A stretch of DNA of 64,000 nucleotides from Lepiota brunneoincarnata (taxonomy: Eukaryota > Basidiomycota > Agaricomycetes > Agaricales > Agaricaceae), in contig JAEBUN010000009.1 in assembly GCA_023014365.1 (NCBI GenBank), forward strand, positions 1,364,001-1,428,000, given 5' to 3'. The notes beneath the pieces are model-generated. The model searched no databases. It saw only the letters and a program-made list of their open reading frames with translations, and was not told the DNA's origin. Shown here piece after piece: positions 33,007 through 43,482 of the stretch; position 1 is the stretch's first letter, and each line of letters begins with the position of its first letter. The translations under genes and the position numbers were made by a program.

Positions 33007-35223
33007 ATGTTTTGCAGCGATGAGAGAGCTGTTAAACGTCGAACAAGGTTCGAATCACCGACAACTGATTCGGGAACTATTCCGTATATAATTCACATCT
33101 TTCCGCACAGGTCCAAAGCTTCAGTAGTGTCCAAGACGCCCACTGCCTACATAAATCGGTTCACAATATTGTTCCTTTTGGCGCAATTGTCTCTGCCCCT
33201 TCTCGCTAAACTACATGTTGACCCGTTACGCTCACTGCTGGAGGGATCTAAGTCGTCGACCAACTCCACCTACGATGCTTCCTTTGATATATTCGCGCGT
33301 CAAATGCGAGTATGTCCGGCGGGCGCGCGTACGTAGACACCTTGACATTTCGCAAACTGTGGTCTTTGCTGAGCGTTCGCCTTAGCTGTAAAGTGCCCAG
33401 ATGGGCTGCACTGCTGTGAATCGGGAACGTACTGTGTGAGTGAACTGCGCTTCTGGTTTTTTGCTTTTGTCCCTCGGGAGTAGCGTAATGTTGTCTTTGA
33501 CTTATTCTCGGGAATAATCCCAAAACCACGGGCAACGCAGATCTAATCATTGGTTGCTCTACTTAGTGTTCTGACATACTCGGGAATTGTTGCGAGACGG
33601 GGTACAGTGTAAGTGCGGAATTATGCTCACCAGGTCTTATCACTAACCCTCTCCTGACAGTGTGTAACTCTTGGGGGGGAGCCTAGGTAATTCCTCATTG
33701 TGTTGAATCAAATGATCCTAGTTCTGAATCATTGATGTCTTAGATGCTGCCCTGGTACCGCTACTCAGAGGTGCGGAGGCTCTCAATGCTGCGAGGCTGG
33801 GTGAGAATTCTCTCTATCCACACTTTTCAACCAAATCCAACTAGAAGCTCCCGACGCTATCCAGTGCGGTTTGCTGTCCAAACGCGTCTCCAGAATCTGG
33901 GTGTTGCGAACCAGGATCAACATGTTGTGGAACCGGGTGCTGCCTATCGCCTGCGGTTTGTGGCAGAGACACTGACACAGGATCATTTGGATGCATGATG
34001 CCTAATGCCTCACACCCAATTGAATTCGATGCTAAAGTCAATCCAGATGTGAGTAGGTTGAAGGTATTCATACTTCTGGTTTGACCAAAATTCACGGTTG
34101 GCAAGGAATGTTTGCCGATGTAGGTGCAGTTTCACAAAGTCTGTTTTGGCTTGTGCTCATTTTGGTTTAGCTATGAGAGCCAGAGGTGTTACTGGCAACG
34201 AAGAAATTTTGACCAGACGACAATATCAGAGCAAAAGCGAGTCGAGGGATATCAGACGAAAGGCCAAGTGTGGTGGGAGGACAAGGTGTGCGGCTACCTG
34301 TTCATGCGATGAGGTAGGGATCTTTAAGCTTCACATCTCTCGTTATGACTATTACTCAGAATCCACAGTATCCTCCAGCCTCTACCGAAGAGGGATACGA
34401 CGGACTTTATGGCCTAGATGTATTCAGCTGCTGTATTGATGATGCTCAAAACACGGCAGGTGGTCGCCAGCTCGGTGCCCTTTATGGCCAGGGCTCCAGA
34501 GCCATCCCATCTGGCACCCGCTTTGTGGTTCGTGTTAAGCGCCTAGACTGCAGCACAATTCCACCTGCAGATCCATCAATGCCGTGTGGTCAATTAAAAA
34601 CGAAGAGGCAGCAACCCGAAGGCCAAAGTTCGTTCTACCTAGACTACGCATTATGTTCTAATTTGACACCCAATTGATAGCAACCACGATCTACCCACCC
34701 CTCGAGGGCGACCCGTCAGGCTATGCAATTGCCGCATTCGGTGACTTGGATGCTGCACAGTGAGCATATTGTTCATCATTCTAGTGCTGTCCTTGCCAAA
34801 CACCTTTCAAGGTACCATGTGACGCTCACAAGCAGCATCGCTATCAACAGCTGGGAGGTCATAGATGCGCCCGCTCTGGATATTGCAAAGTGGGTCCTGT
34901 AGCCCCGTGCTCTAAAAGAATGCTGTGTGTGAACTGACCGCTCGACATGTAGTGGCACAACTGTTCCTGCCAATACTCAAACCACTCTCGATTTCGCCCT
35001 CGAGGATCCCGCCTTTGGTGTTGGTTTGGTGGCCTTCATCGACTCGTCTTCAATCAACCTCCAATGGAAGATTTCCTCCACCCCATTGAATGCCAGCGGA
35101 CCACCTTCGTCTTCGTCACAGTCCTCACCTTCTTCCGCCCAGCATTCCACTCCAACATTCGCCTTCGGTTCAGTTTTGTACCTGTACTCTTTCTTTGTTC
35201 TTACAATGGGTGTACTATTGTGA
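33007..35223 (+). CDS. secreted Cys-rich protein with probable NucA/NucB nuclease domain and GPI-type tail
   Basis: Eleven exons: 33007-33328, 33386-33435, 33567-33608, 33661-33686, 33744-33800, 33865-34048, 34124-34313, 34360-34627, 34681-34759, 34812-34889, 34953-35223; about 521 residues after discounting one extra base near 34131. An internal hydrophobic stretch (FTILFLLAQLSLPLLA) is probably the signal peptide, so the true start may be later than 33007. Then at least six CC-x-x-G modules (LHCCESGTYC, GNCCETGYSC, RCCPGTATQRC, QCCEAG, VCCPNA, STCCGTGCC). A domain with SCDE, YPPASTEEGYDG, QNTAGGRQLGALY resembles deoxyribonuclease NucA/NucB, whose CDE-Y-P-AST and QN-GG-L motifs hold the active site. 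It ends in a Ser-rich linker and hydrophobic tail typical of GPI anchoring. Function inferred. Confidence 0.65.
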
Positions 35224-35952
35224 GTTGGCCAATGCTTCTACCGGTAACTACCTCGGCTTGGTGTACGTGACCGCTGGATGTTGAATCTTTATCCGAATGT
35301 CAATTCCTGTAGCTAGGAACTTGTTTGCTGATGTTCATTACTACCATTGGTTGGTATGACTTTTAAGTGCAAATACAGAAACCGCGCGGTTCTGCTGCAC
35401 GAATAAGCCGAACCGATGTGATGACAAATATCTAATATAACTATGCGATCTCCGGACCCCTACGGTCTGAGGTATATATAGAACTTGTTCTCAGATCAAA
35501 AAGCTGACGGTGGATGCTTTGGGGGGGTACACAGGCGGATGTGCAGTGCCGCGGCATAGTGCTGTCGATGTCTGTGGAAACTAGTGTGGGGTGCCGATTG
35601 CCCTAGGCAAACAGATAGCTATCGGGTTGTGCTTGCACGAGTTTATCTATGCTTCGCTTCAAACCAAGGTTAACTTCCGGGTACTCCGCATCCTAATGGA
35701 CAAACAAGTCCGAAATCATGGGGCTCCCATTGGTGATATATGAATATATGTGACAGGAGAAAGTAATCAAGTCCGCTCGCCTAAACGAATCAGCCTCTCC
35801 TACTGTGACCTTCAGCTTGCGTACGCTGCGCTTCCTTGTAAGGATATAAGCAGAGTCCAGGCTTGGGCGCTGAGTACCACATACTGCCTTATCGTGACTA
35901 ATAATCTCGATCATTTCACAAATGCCTAGGCTCTCGCCGAGTTGGCCATAAA
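35224..35952. other. intergenic
   Basis: About 0.7 kb, 3' of two convergent genes. No supported feature; short G run at about 35520. Confidence 0.3.
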
Positions 35953-36231
35953 TCACTGGGTCCTTCCCAAATATCCAAAACGGCCTTGACCCATTCCATC
36001 CTCTACTTTGAGCTGCACATCAGTCCAACAAATTTCTAACACAATCACTCATTAGGCCAAACGACTGACAGCTATCAACTTGGATTCAGACTCACCCTCA
36101 CAGAATTCTGCACTACCGCCTTCCTCGACGCACTCCCTCCAACAGTCCTGGTGATGTCCAATTGGGGAAGCGAAAGTGATAGCCAATAAGAGGACAATGA
36201 CGAAAATCAAACGGGACGCCAGGACCTTCAT
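35953..36231 (-). CDS. small secreted peptide with CX3C/CX3C pattern
   Basis: Two exons, 36231-36096 and 36035-35953 (60-nt intron with donor gtgagt), encode 72 residues. Residues 1-22 (MKVLASRLIFVIVLLLAITF then ASP) form a good signal peptide. The mature part begins IGHHQDCWRECVEEGG and, after splicing, FCEEICWTD, giving C-x(3)-C and C-x(3)-C, the spacing of a two-helix disulfide hairpin. The rest is short and hydrophilic. No homologue is recognised. Such small secreted Cys-containing proteins are candidate effectors or antimicrobial peptides in fungi, but nothing here proves a role. Without splicing the frame ends soon after FCEGES. Confidence 0.55.
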
Positions 36232-36867
36232 GTTTGGGCGCAGAGAGCGAACCTGAGGTAGGAGGGGACGCAAGGGAGAGAGTGTGTGGCGGGTGGGCTG
36301 GGGTGGGGTTGTGTTACCTTCAGGCTGCGCATGGCGCACTTTGAAGTGGCGGACACGTGAAAATAGTATCTTAACATGAGGCACCGTTGTTGGCGTTAAC
36401 TCATCTCTTAACCTTCTGCTTGCTGGGGAAGGCCGGATGCTCCCCCGAACACTCTACATGATGATGGTCGCCCCTCCAGGAAATAGGTCTTAAAGCTGTT
36501 TCAGAAGCCCAGCCATCGAGAAAAAGCCAGCGTCATGTTTCGCGCACCCTGGGAATTCGCGGGTGCTGCTGTTCTGTGGGCCATAGCTGCCATGAGGCTA
36601 GATCACTCCTTCCCGAAGTCCCGTTTAGAGCTTACTCAAGTTGATCGCAGGCGGTTGTGAACATGAATAACATGTCAAGAGGCCTTTGCCAAGTGTAGCA
36701 GAAAAGCGTTAACAATATAAGCTACAGGTCCGCGTTTCCAATAAGATACAACGCTCCGGGTACAACAAGAATTCTGTGGCGTAGCAGTAAATGTACTATA
36801 CAAGTCCAAGTCCGATGGGAAGGATTGTCATAGTCCGTGGAAACTCTGTGCAATTGTGGTATTAAAA
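36232..36867. other. intergenic
   Basis: Shared region between the 5' side of the small peptide gene and the 3' end of the F-box gene. No further feature seen. Confidence 0.3.
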
Positions 36868-38295
36868 TCATTTGAGGTCCCAGGTCCAGATGCTAAAGTC
36901 ATCACTCTCCACACTTATTTTCTTCATCGATGCAGAAACCCCCGAGATCTTCTTCGCAAATTCTTCAAAGGCCTCTCTGGAGAAGTCTTGCGGGAGACAC
37001 GGTCGGGTGATAAACACGTGACTCAAAGCAGGGAACATGCCCAACCACTGCACCAACAAGTTCACCACCCCATCGCTTGAATGCGCAATCAGCTTCGAGT
37101 CCAGCTTCAGTGCTGTGACGCAGTGTAGTTGTCTCGTTGGCTCCTCTGCTCCTGAAAGGCTGTCTTGAGCACGGCGCAGGCTGTCCCGCAGCCATTGGTC
37201 GAGACAGGCAACGTAAGTGAATTCCAAACAGAGGGTGATGTCATTGACACAGGGAACAATAGCCTGAAGCGCCAGCACAGCCCTAGCGGAATAGCGAGTC
37301 ATGTCCCCTGCGGGCAACACGACCGTTCGGAGCCTCAAGAAGTTATCGAGGGGTGGGAAGTAGCGGACAAGGTACTCCGATGATGTCCGCAGCCTTATCA
37401 GACGGGGTAAGATGTCCGCGGATAAGGGGGGTGGGTTGGGATACAGGTAAGTGTTGTGGTGAAAGTCGAGCGAAGTGATCGTTGGGTGATGTTGGAGAAA
37501 AGTGGGAAAGCCTTTGTCGGGTATGATACAATGGGACACAATCAACGTCATGAGACCGGGAAGGTTGAGATTGGTAAGGAAATGATCCCACTCCCGACCA
37601 TTGTAAATGTAGCGGAAAGTCAGTGTGGTGAGCTGAGATGAGGTGTTAAGCCGACAGAGAAAAAAGGGCTGGAGGAAAGTCGGGAGGGTTTGGAGGTAGC
37701 AAGTTTCGAGGCGGTTCGGTCCCATGGGCTTGAAGTCCTTTTTCTTGTGCCCACCCGACGACAGGGAGAGTTTCTGAAAGAATGAGGAAAATTTGCCGTT
37801 CTGCGTGGTGCCGGACTCTGATCGGGCGAGTGTCTTGATGTGCAGATTGGTGCATGACTTTTTGACCAAGGTATCAAGGACGGTAGTCATGGCGCTTTCC
37901 CATCCCTTTGTCCCACTGTTAGTGAAGTAAAAAGTGGCCTTGTCGACCGAGGCGAGCAGGGATAGGAAATTAGTTAAAGACACCGTTTGCCGCATCATCA
38001 AAACTTGCGACTGAATGTTGACGGTCAAGTCGCAGTTCAAGGACCGGAGCGACCCCCCAATCACACGCAAAGAAATCGCCAGAGTTGAGAGAATTGGGAA
38101 AGTGGAGACGTCGAGGACAAGAAGGCCGGCCCACGGCTGAACGTCGTATCTTGAACACAACTCGTCGACGGAAAGGAAATTGAGGTCGCGTGATACCTGT
38201 GCTAGTGCATGGAGGTCCTTCGAGTCTTCAACATTGTGAAGAATAATCTCGAAAAGTTCTGTCGGAAGTGTAGCCTGCGGCCTGACGACGACCAT
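36868..38295 (-). CDS. F-box protein, single exon
   Basis: An intact 475-residue frame. The F-box occupies the first 40 residues (LPTELFEIILHNVEDSKDL, ALAQVSRDLNFLSV), predicting Skp1 binding and an SCF substrate-receptor role. The remaining 430 residues contain weak leucine-rich periodicity (LRSLNCDLTV, LTTLTFRYI, LMTLIVSHCIIPD, ITSLDFHHNTYL) and a Lys/Ser patch near residue 190. The start at 38295 is chosen for its strong context (GTCACCATGG) over an upstream ATG at 38343. It is not closely similar to the F-box gene at 13-15 kb. It is one of the few long genes here with no frame break. Target unknown. Confidence 0.85.
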   Translation of the reverse strand: MVVVRPQATLPTELFEIILHNVEDSKDLHALAQVSRDLNFLSVDELCSRYDVQPWAGLLVLDVSTFPILSTLAISLRVIGGSLRSLNCDLTVNIQSQVLMMRQTVSLTNFLSLLASVDKATFYFTNSGTKGWESAMTTVLDTLVKKSCTNLHIKTLARSESGTTQNGKFSSFFQKLSLSSGGHKKKDFKPMGPNRLETCYLQTLPTFLQPFFLCRLNTSSQLTTLTFRYIYNGREWDHFLTNLNLPGLMTLIVSHCIIPDKGFPTFLQHHPTITSLDFHHNTYLYPNPPPLSADILPRLIRLRTSSEYLVRYFPPLDNFLRLRTVVLPAGDMTRYSARAVLALQAIVPCVNDITLCLEFTYVACLDQWLRDSLRRAQDSLSGAEEPTRQLHCVTALKLDSKLIAHSSDGVVNLLVQWLGMFPALSHVFITRPCLPQDFSREAFEEFAKKISGVSASMKKISVESDDFSIWTWDLK

Positions 38296-38699
38296 GGTGA
38301 CAGACGGGGATTCAACCTCAAGCGTAGAAATCCTGCAGGTCATGTGATCAACTATATGTAGAGCTATTTCACCTGATTTATAGATCACGTGTCATATTTC
38401 TTTTTTATTCATACCTGCTACAAGCAAACTAGTGCTAAGACGCGGTGGGCCGAGCTGCAAGCTCGGCGTCATAGACCTCTGTAAGTCCACCCATCCCCAT
38501 CTTCAGGGTGAAGCATTCACGGTTGAGGTGGTAGCCTACTGCCGCGGCCCCTACTCGGCGGAAGCGCTCATATAGTGACCCATCAGACGACGCCACTAGG
38601 GAGGAGCTCACGTGCCATCTTGTATGACGATGATTGTCTTTAAACGAGTCATTCGGGATCATTCCCGACGCCGCCTGACTCTTATTTCGAGGCCCGGAC

Positions 38700-38710
38700 C
38701 TTATAAAACA
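38700..38710 (+). promoter_or_regulatory. TATA box of the DUF2828 gene
   Basis: TTATAAAACA lies about 40-45 nt before the ATG at 38747, followed by a pyrimidine-rich leader, the usual arrangement in basidiomycete promoters. Confidence 0.5.
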
Positions 38711-38746
38711 CCCTTCGCCGCCTCCATCTTCAGACTTCAACTCAGC

Positions 38747-41023
38747 ATGGTTTCTACCCAGGCACTCGCAAACGCCACTCAAAACGTTACTCTCCCCCAT
38801 ATTCCCGAGCTCTTCGATCCCAACTATCTTGATGCTCTTCTGCCACCCACTGGAGCCGAGTCTAGCTGCGGGGCTAAGGAAACGGTCAAAGGTCCCTCTA
38901 ACCCTCTGATAGATGCCCTCAAAGCGGACAACCGCACCTTCACTGCAAACAATGCCCCGGCCCTCAAGTCCACCGGATCTGCTACCTTAGACGCATTCAA
39001 CGCCCTCAACGCATATTCGTTTAAGGAAGTCAACAAAACACTTCGACATGCTTGGGCTGAGGATCCCGGATTGACGTTGCGCGTTATCTGGAACATGAGA
39101 AGTATCCATGATGGAAAGGGCGAGGCTGAGCTATTCTATCGGTACGTCTTTCCACCATTCACTCACATGGGACTTTTTTGAACACGCGCATGCTCCTAGT
39201 TCCTTTGGCTGGCTGTATGACAATCATCCTCGTACAGCCATCTCTAACCTCCATATGCTTGTTGCGCCTACCTGTACCACCTCAAAGAACAAGGACGTCG
39301 CACGACCCCATGGCTACTGGAAAGATCTTCTCAACATTCTTGCGCTAGCCACCTGTGATGAGCTGAGCAATATCTCCCACAAGGCCAACTTCCTCATAAT
39401 TATACCCCAAAGTCTACCCAGAGGTGGAGACGCAGCCGGGTATCCAAAGTTCCGAGAACCCCTGAACAGGTTAAAGGAGCCGAGGAACAGGCCCGCCTAC
39501 GCGCTAAGGAACGAAGGAAGGAGCTCCACAAACAGTTTCATGAAAGGCTTGTACAAAAGCTTGCCAACGACTCCAAGTTCCGCGCTCTATATATCACTGT
39601 TGCCAAACTATTCGTCGAGCAAATCCGGAATGATGTAAAAGCGCTGGACGAGCTTTCAGGCGTGGACAAGCAAGAAGACAAGAAACGCTATTGGGACCTT
39701 ATCAGGAGTGTCTCGCTTGCTGGAAAATGGGCCCCTACTCCATCAGGCTCTCACGACAGAGTCACTAATATCGCCACCGCCATTTGTCAACTCCTTTTCT
39801 CCCCCGACACAAATAAAGGTCCTCATGCAGTTGGGCCACTCCCTTCCGCAGCACCTTACCTTATTCCAGACAATGTCCACAATTGCATCACTCTACGCAG
39901 CTACTACCACCACTGGATCCTCAAACCACTCCGTGAAAGTTCTAGCATGTCCTGAGCCACTCATGTCAGCAAAACGGTGGAAGGAAATTCGGTACAACCG
40001 CATTCCCTCTGTCTGCATGGCGCGTAACAAAGAGCGATTCTTCTTGCACGACCCCGAGGGATTCCAGCGATACATGGTTGACGTAGAGGCGGGGAAGAGG
40101 AAGATCAGTGGGGCCACTCTCATGCCTCACGAGCTCGTCGCTGAGGCCGTTCGGCTCCAGGGGAATCACAAAGCCTCGAAATTTCCCATGGTTGAAGAGT
40201 TCAAAAGAAAATCGAAAGAACAGCAACTGAAGGTTGTAAATGCACAGTGGCGCACATTGGTTTCAAGGTTGAAGGAGAGCGGCAAAATGGACAACGCGCT
40301 CGCGGTCTGCGATGTTTCTGGCTCGATGGGGTCGATTCAGTACTACTGACAAGCGCAATGTGTCACCCATATTTCCGAGCGTCGCCCTCTCACTCGTGCT
40401 GGCGTCGTTGGCGAAACCCCCGTTCAATGCTGGATTCATCACCTTTTCGCAAAACCCAGAGTTTGTACGACTCGAAGGTTTGGAAGAGAGGGGTTTGGCT
40501 GAGATCGTCAATGAGATGACTGAGAAGGACTGGGGCGCCAATACAGACTTCCGAGCAGTAGTTTCTCAAGCTTCTGCTCCCTCTTGCAAAGACACACAAC
40601 GTCGCTAAGGAAGATATGGTCAAACGCCTCTTTGTGTTCTCTGATATGCAGTTCGACGAAGCCTCCGCAAAGTCGGGGGGCAATGCAGAGAAGTGGGAGA
40701 CAAACTATGACCTTGTGGTGAAAGCATACCAGGAAGCTGGGTACGATGTTCCAGAGATTGTGTACTGGAATTTGGTGGGGATGGGGACGGTACAGACGGT
40801 TGAGGTGGATGCGGAGAGAAAGGGTGTGGCGATGATGAGTGGGTTTTCGAGTGCTATGATGAAGGTATTTATGGGTGAAGCTGAGGCCGAGGAGGAAGCG
40901 TGGGCGGAGGTGACCCAAGAGGGAATGGTGGTCGAGAAGAAGGAGGATGAGTTTACGCCGCTGAATGTGATGAAGAAGGCGTTATTCGTAAAATCGTTTG
41001 ATGGTCTTGTCGTCGTTGACTAG
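38747..41023 (+). CDS. DUF2828 (TROVE/vWA-like) protein
   Basis: Large cytosolic protein of the DUF2828 family, about 740 residues; one intron, 39142-39199. N-terminal half is TROVE-like and helical (NAYSFKEVNKTLRHAWAEDP, RSIHDGKGE, GWLYDNHPRTAISNLHMLV, HGYWKDLLNILALA). The middle has KWAPTPSGSHDRVTN and EPLMSAKRWKEIRYNRIPSVCM. The C-terminal von Willebrand A domain contains the MIDAS signature DVSGSMGS, then KPPFNAGFITFS, RLFVFSDMQFDEA and VYWNL. In related families TROVE+vWA binds RNA rings (Ro60); the fungal role is unknown. Extra bases at about 39936 (AAA run), 40344 and 40560 shift the frame by +1, and one base seems missing near 39,395. The next gene, on the same strand, is a PARG-like macrodomain protein 315 bp downstream. 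Confidence 0.88.
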
Positions 41024-41337
41024 GGCCCTTTTTCATTTCTCGTTTTTTGTTTTTTGTTTTTTTTGTTTTTTTTTTTTTTCATTTATCTTTTCTCTAGCAT
41101 GTCCCCCCTCATTCCATAGCTCGCATGTTGCAATTTAGCATCCTGATAACAATACATGAAGTTGAGATCATCACTCAGGCCTCGGGCACCACTGGGGGTT
41201 ACCGCTTGCCCTACCCTTACATCATCCAAATGCCACCTACGTCACATTACTTGGTGGCACCAACCTAGTCACGATTACGCTGGCGCATGAACTGACCACA
41301 CACTTCATCCTGCCCCATCGACCATTTGAGATTCAAC

Positions 41338-42446
41338 ATGTCGGTCTGTCCGAGTTTGACTCACGCTAATCCTGTACCATCTCACTTTCTAATAGGGTCT
41401 GAATCAAGCCGGAACGCTTAGTCGTGATGTTCTAAGGAAGCTCGCCAAGGAGACTCTGCAAGCCATCGAAGCCGGATCGTACGCTTTCAAATCCCATTCA
41501 CCAACGGGAGACTCCCGATATGAGACGGTTGACCTTCGAGCGAGTGTCGAAAGACTCAAAAAAGACACTACATATCATGGTCCCGATACCCTCTCCTCGT
41601 GGTCTCAACCGAAGCCTGATACACTCAAGGCGCCGGCGGTGCCTTTGCAAAAGGTCAGGATCCGGGTGGTGGAAAAGACAACGGTTGAAGCTGCTCAGTG
41701 GCTTCACGATAAGCTTCGTTCCCCCTCTACAGTTCCTAGTGGACGAGAGACACGTGCCCATGCCAAGATTGGAGTGCTCAGTTTCGCATCTGCGAAGCGC
41801 CCTGGAGGAGGATTCTTGAATGGAGCACAAGCTCAGGTACGCCGAATCAATATACGCGCGAAAGGACTTTCCGTCTTAGTGTTACTAGGAAGAATCTATC
41901 GCACGTTCGTCGACACTCTACCCTAGCCTTGTATCATCCACAGCCCAACAGTTCTACATCCACAATCACAGCCTTACCTACGGCAAGAATGATGGATATT
42001 ATTCCCACGCCATGATCTACAGTCCCGCTGTCCTGATCATCCGGGACGATCATGGGAAGTGGGTATCCCTGTATGAGGTGGACGTTATAACGTCCCCGGC
42101 GGTGAACGCAGGGGTCGTAAGGCAAAAGCGACAACAGGCACTCGAGCGTCGGGAGAAGACGAAATCAGAGGCGGAGACAGAGGAGATGATCCGTGCAGTT
42201 ATGAGAGAGCGTATGGCGAGGGTGTTGTATCTCTTTGAGATGCGTGGTGTGAGAAACTTGGTTTTGGGAAGTTTTGGAACGGGGGTGTTTAAAAACAAAG
42301 TGAAGATGGTGGTTGACCTGTGGGCGGAGCTGTTGGTTGGGAAGAACGCGAGGTTTGCGGGGTCGTTTGAGACGGTGGTGTTTGGTGTGTTTGGGCATGG
42401 AACACACGGGCTGTATGCAGAAAAGTTTGGGACAGAAGAGAGATAG
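41338..42446 (+). CDS. TIGR02452 family protein, microbial PARG-like macrodomain
   Basis: Exons 41338-41343, 41396-41836, 41889-42446 encode 334 residues with no frame break. The first exon holds only Met-Ser. The N-terminal helical part (LRKLAKETLQAIEAGSY) is followed by the macrodomain: VLSFASAKRPGGGFLNGAQAQEES, in which GGG-x(7)-QEE is the catalytic signature of bacterial-type poly(ADP-ribose) glycohydrolases; the two Glu act in ADP-ribose hydrolysis. Downstream are RSSTLYPSL, the YSPAVLIIRDD strand, VDVITSPAVNAG, MRGVRNLVLGSFGTGVFKN and a final VFGVFGHG. A likely role is removal of ADP-ribose from protein or nucleic acid; substrate not determinable. The QEE is created exactly at the exon 2/3 junction. 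Confidence 0.92.
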
Positions 42447-43482
42447 TTTGCCAGGGGGCTGGGTTGTTTTGTCGAGGCGTGTTCCCAGCTGCGAGAGTCA
42501 GATGCCCCCAACCCCGAGCCTGCTAGTACTATGTGACTCGTAGGGTTCTTTTTTGTTGCGATGGTAGGATCCTGAAATGAATAGCCGCAATGATATCATC
42601 TGTTCTGATCGATCTTCGCGGCCAATCAGCTTCTCCGGGGTGGGCACGATAGGATGGGTCAATTATCCGGACGAGCAGATCGCATGGCCGCTGCATGTGT
42701 AGTGTACAGGATGGTTGGGCTCTGACTTCGGGGCCTGCCTCAGCTACTTCACGACACTGGGAGGATCAGTCCACATATACCCACCTGTGAATAGCTAAAC
42801 AGACCGTCGGTCTGATGTAAGACTCCTGAGTCTGTGCCAACAGCTCAACGATCAGAATGCTGATCGATGCCTTGAACATAAGATGTTCGTCAAATCATCT
42901 AGCATCCGCGAGAACTGTGCTCTACCTCCTTTTTATCTCCTACCTCGGGCTATAGTATTCACTCCAAGCTCTTTGATTCATGAGGAGGCGGTGCCAACGT
43001 TACTGATGTGAACTTGATATATATCTAAAGAGAGCACAGCCTACCATAAATGCATAGAGGTGGCGTGCTATCTGGCGTTGATGGGCGAGCGCCTGTGATA
43101 CTCATACTGTATCTAGGGTGACCCGCACACTGGGAGGAAGGAATACTAATTAATGTGGGAAAAACCGCGTGAATTTCACAATATTTGTGGTAGGTACCCG
43201 CCAAAGGCACATCACACCCGGGTGGAACCTAGAGGGACATTGAGAACAAGCATCGGTACAGAGTGAAAGGCAGATGTGTACTCGACGTGGCGATATTTCC
43301 GATCATGTATATCTGCCAACGCTTCCTTGGAAAATAGGCACCCCCTCCGTTTCCGTCCCTGATCATCATTGCGAACACAACGCTCATGCTATGATCTCGA
43401 TTTCGTGCCGAGATACTTAACCAGGAATGAGGGACCCCCCAAACTCCAAGTGCGATTACCACCCACCCGCTGGTCCGGGCCA
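42447..43482. other. intergenic
   Basis: About 1 kb without a supported gene; AT-rich patches near 43,010-43,030 and 43,145. Confidence 0.3.

Noticed and set aside
33005..33070. GGTTCGAATCA, similar to the B box/T loop of a tRNA gene
   Set aside because: No pairing T stem, no A box at the right distance and no acceptor stem; it lies in the first exon region of the Cys-rich gene.
33386..33400. Apparent +1 insertion in the AAAG before TGCCCAGAT of the Cys-rich gene
   Set aside because: The intron 33329-33385 leaves phase 1, which brings CPDGLHCC into frame without any indel.
33801..33864. Apparent frameshift before VCCPNA
   Set aside because: Using the downstream acceptor at 33864 instead of 33844 restores the frame.
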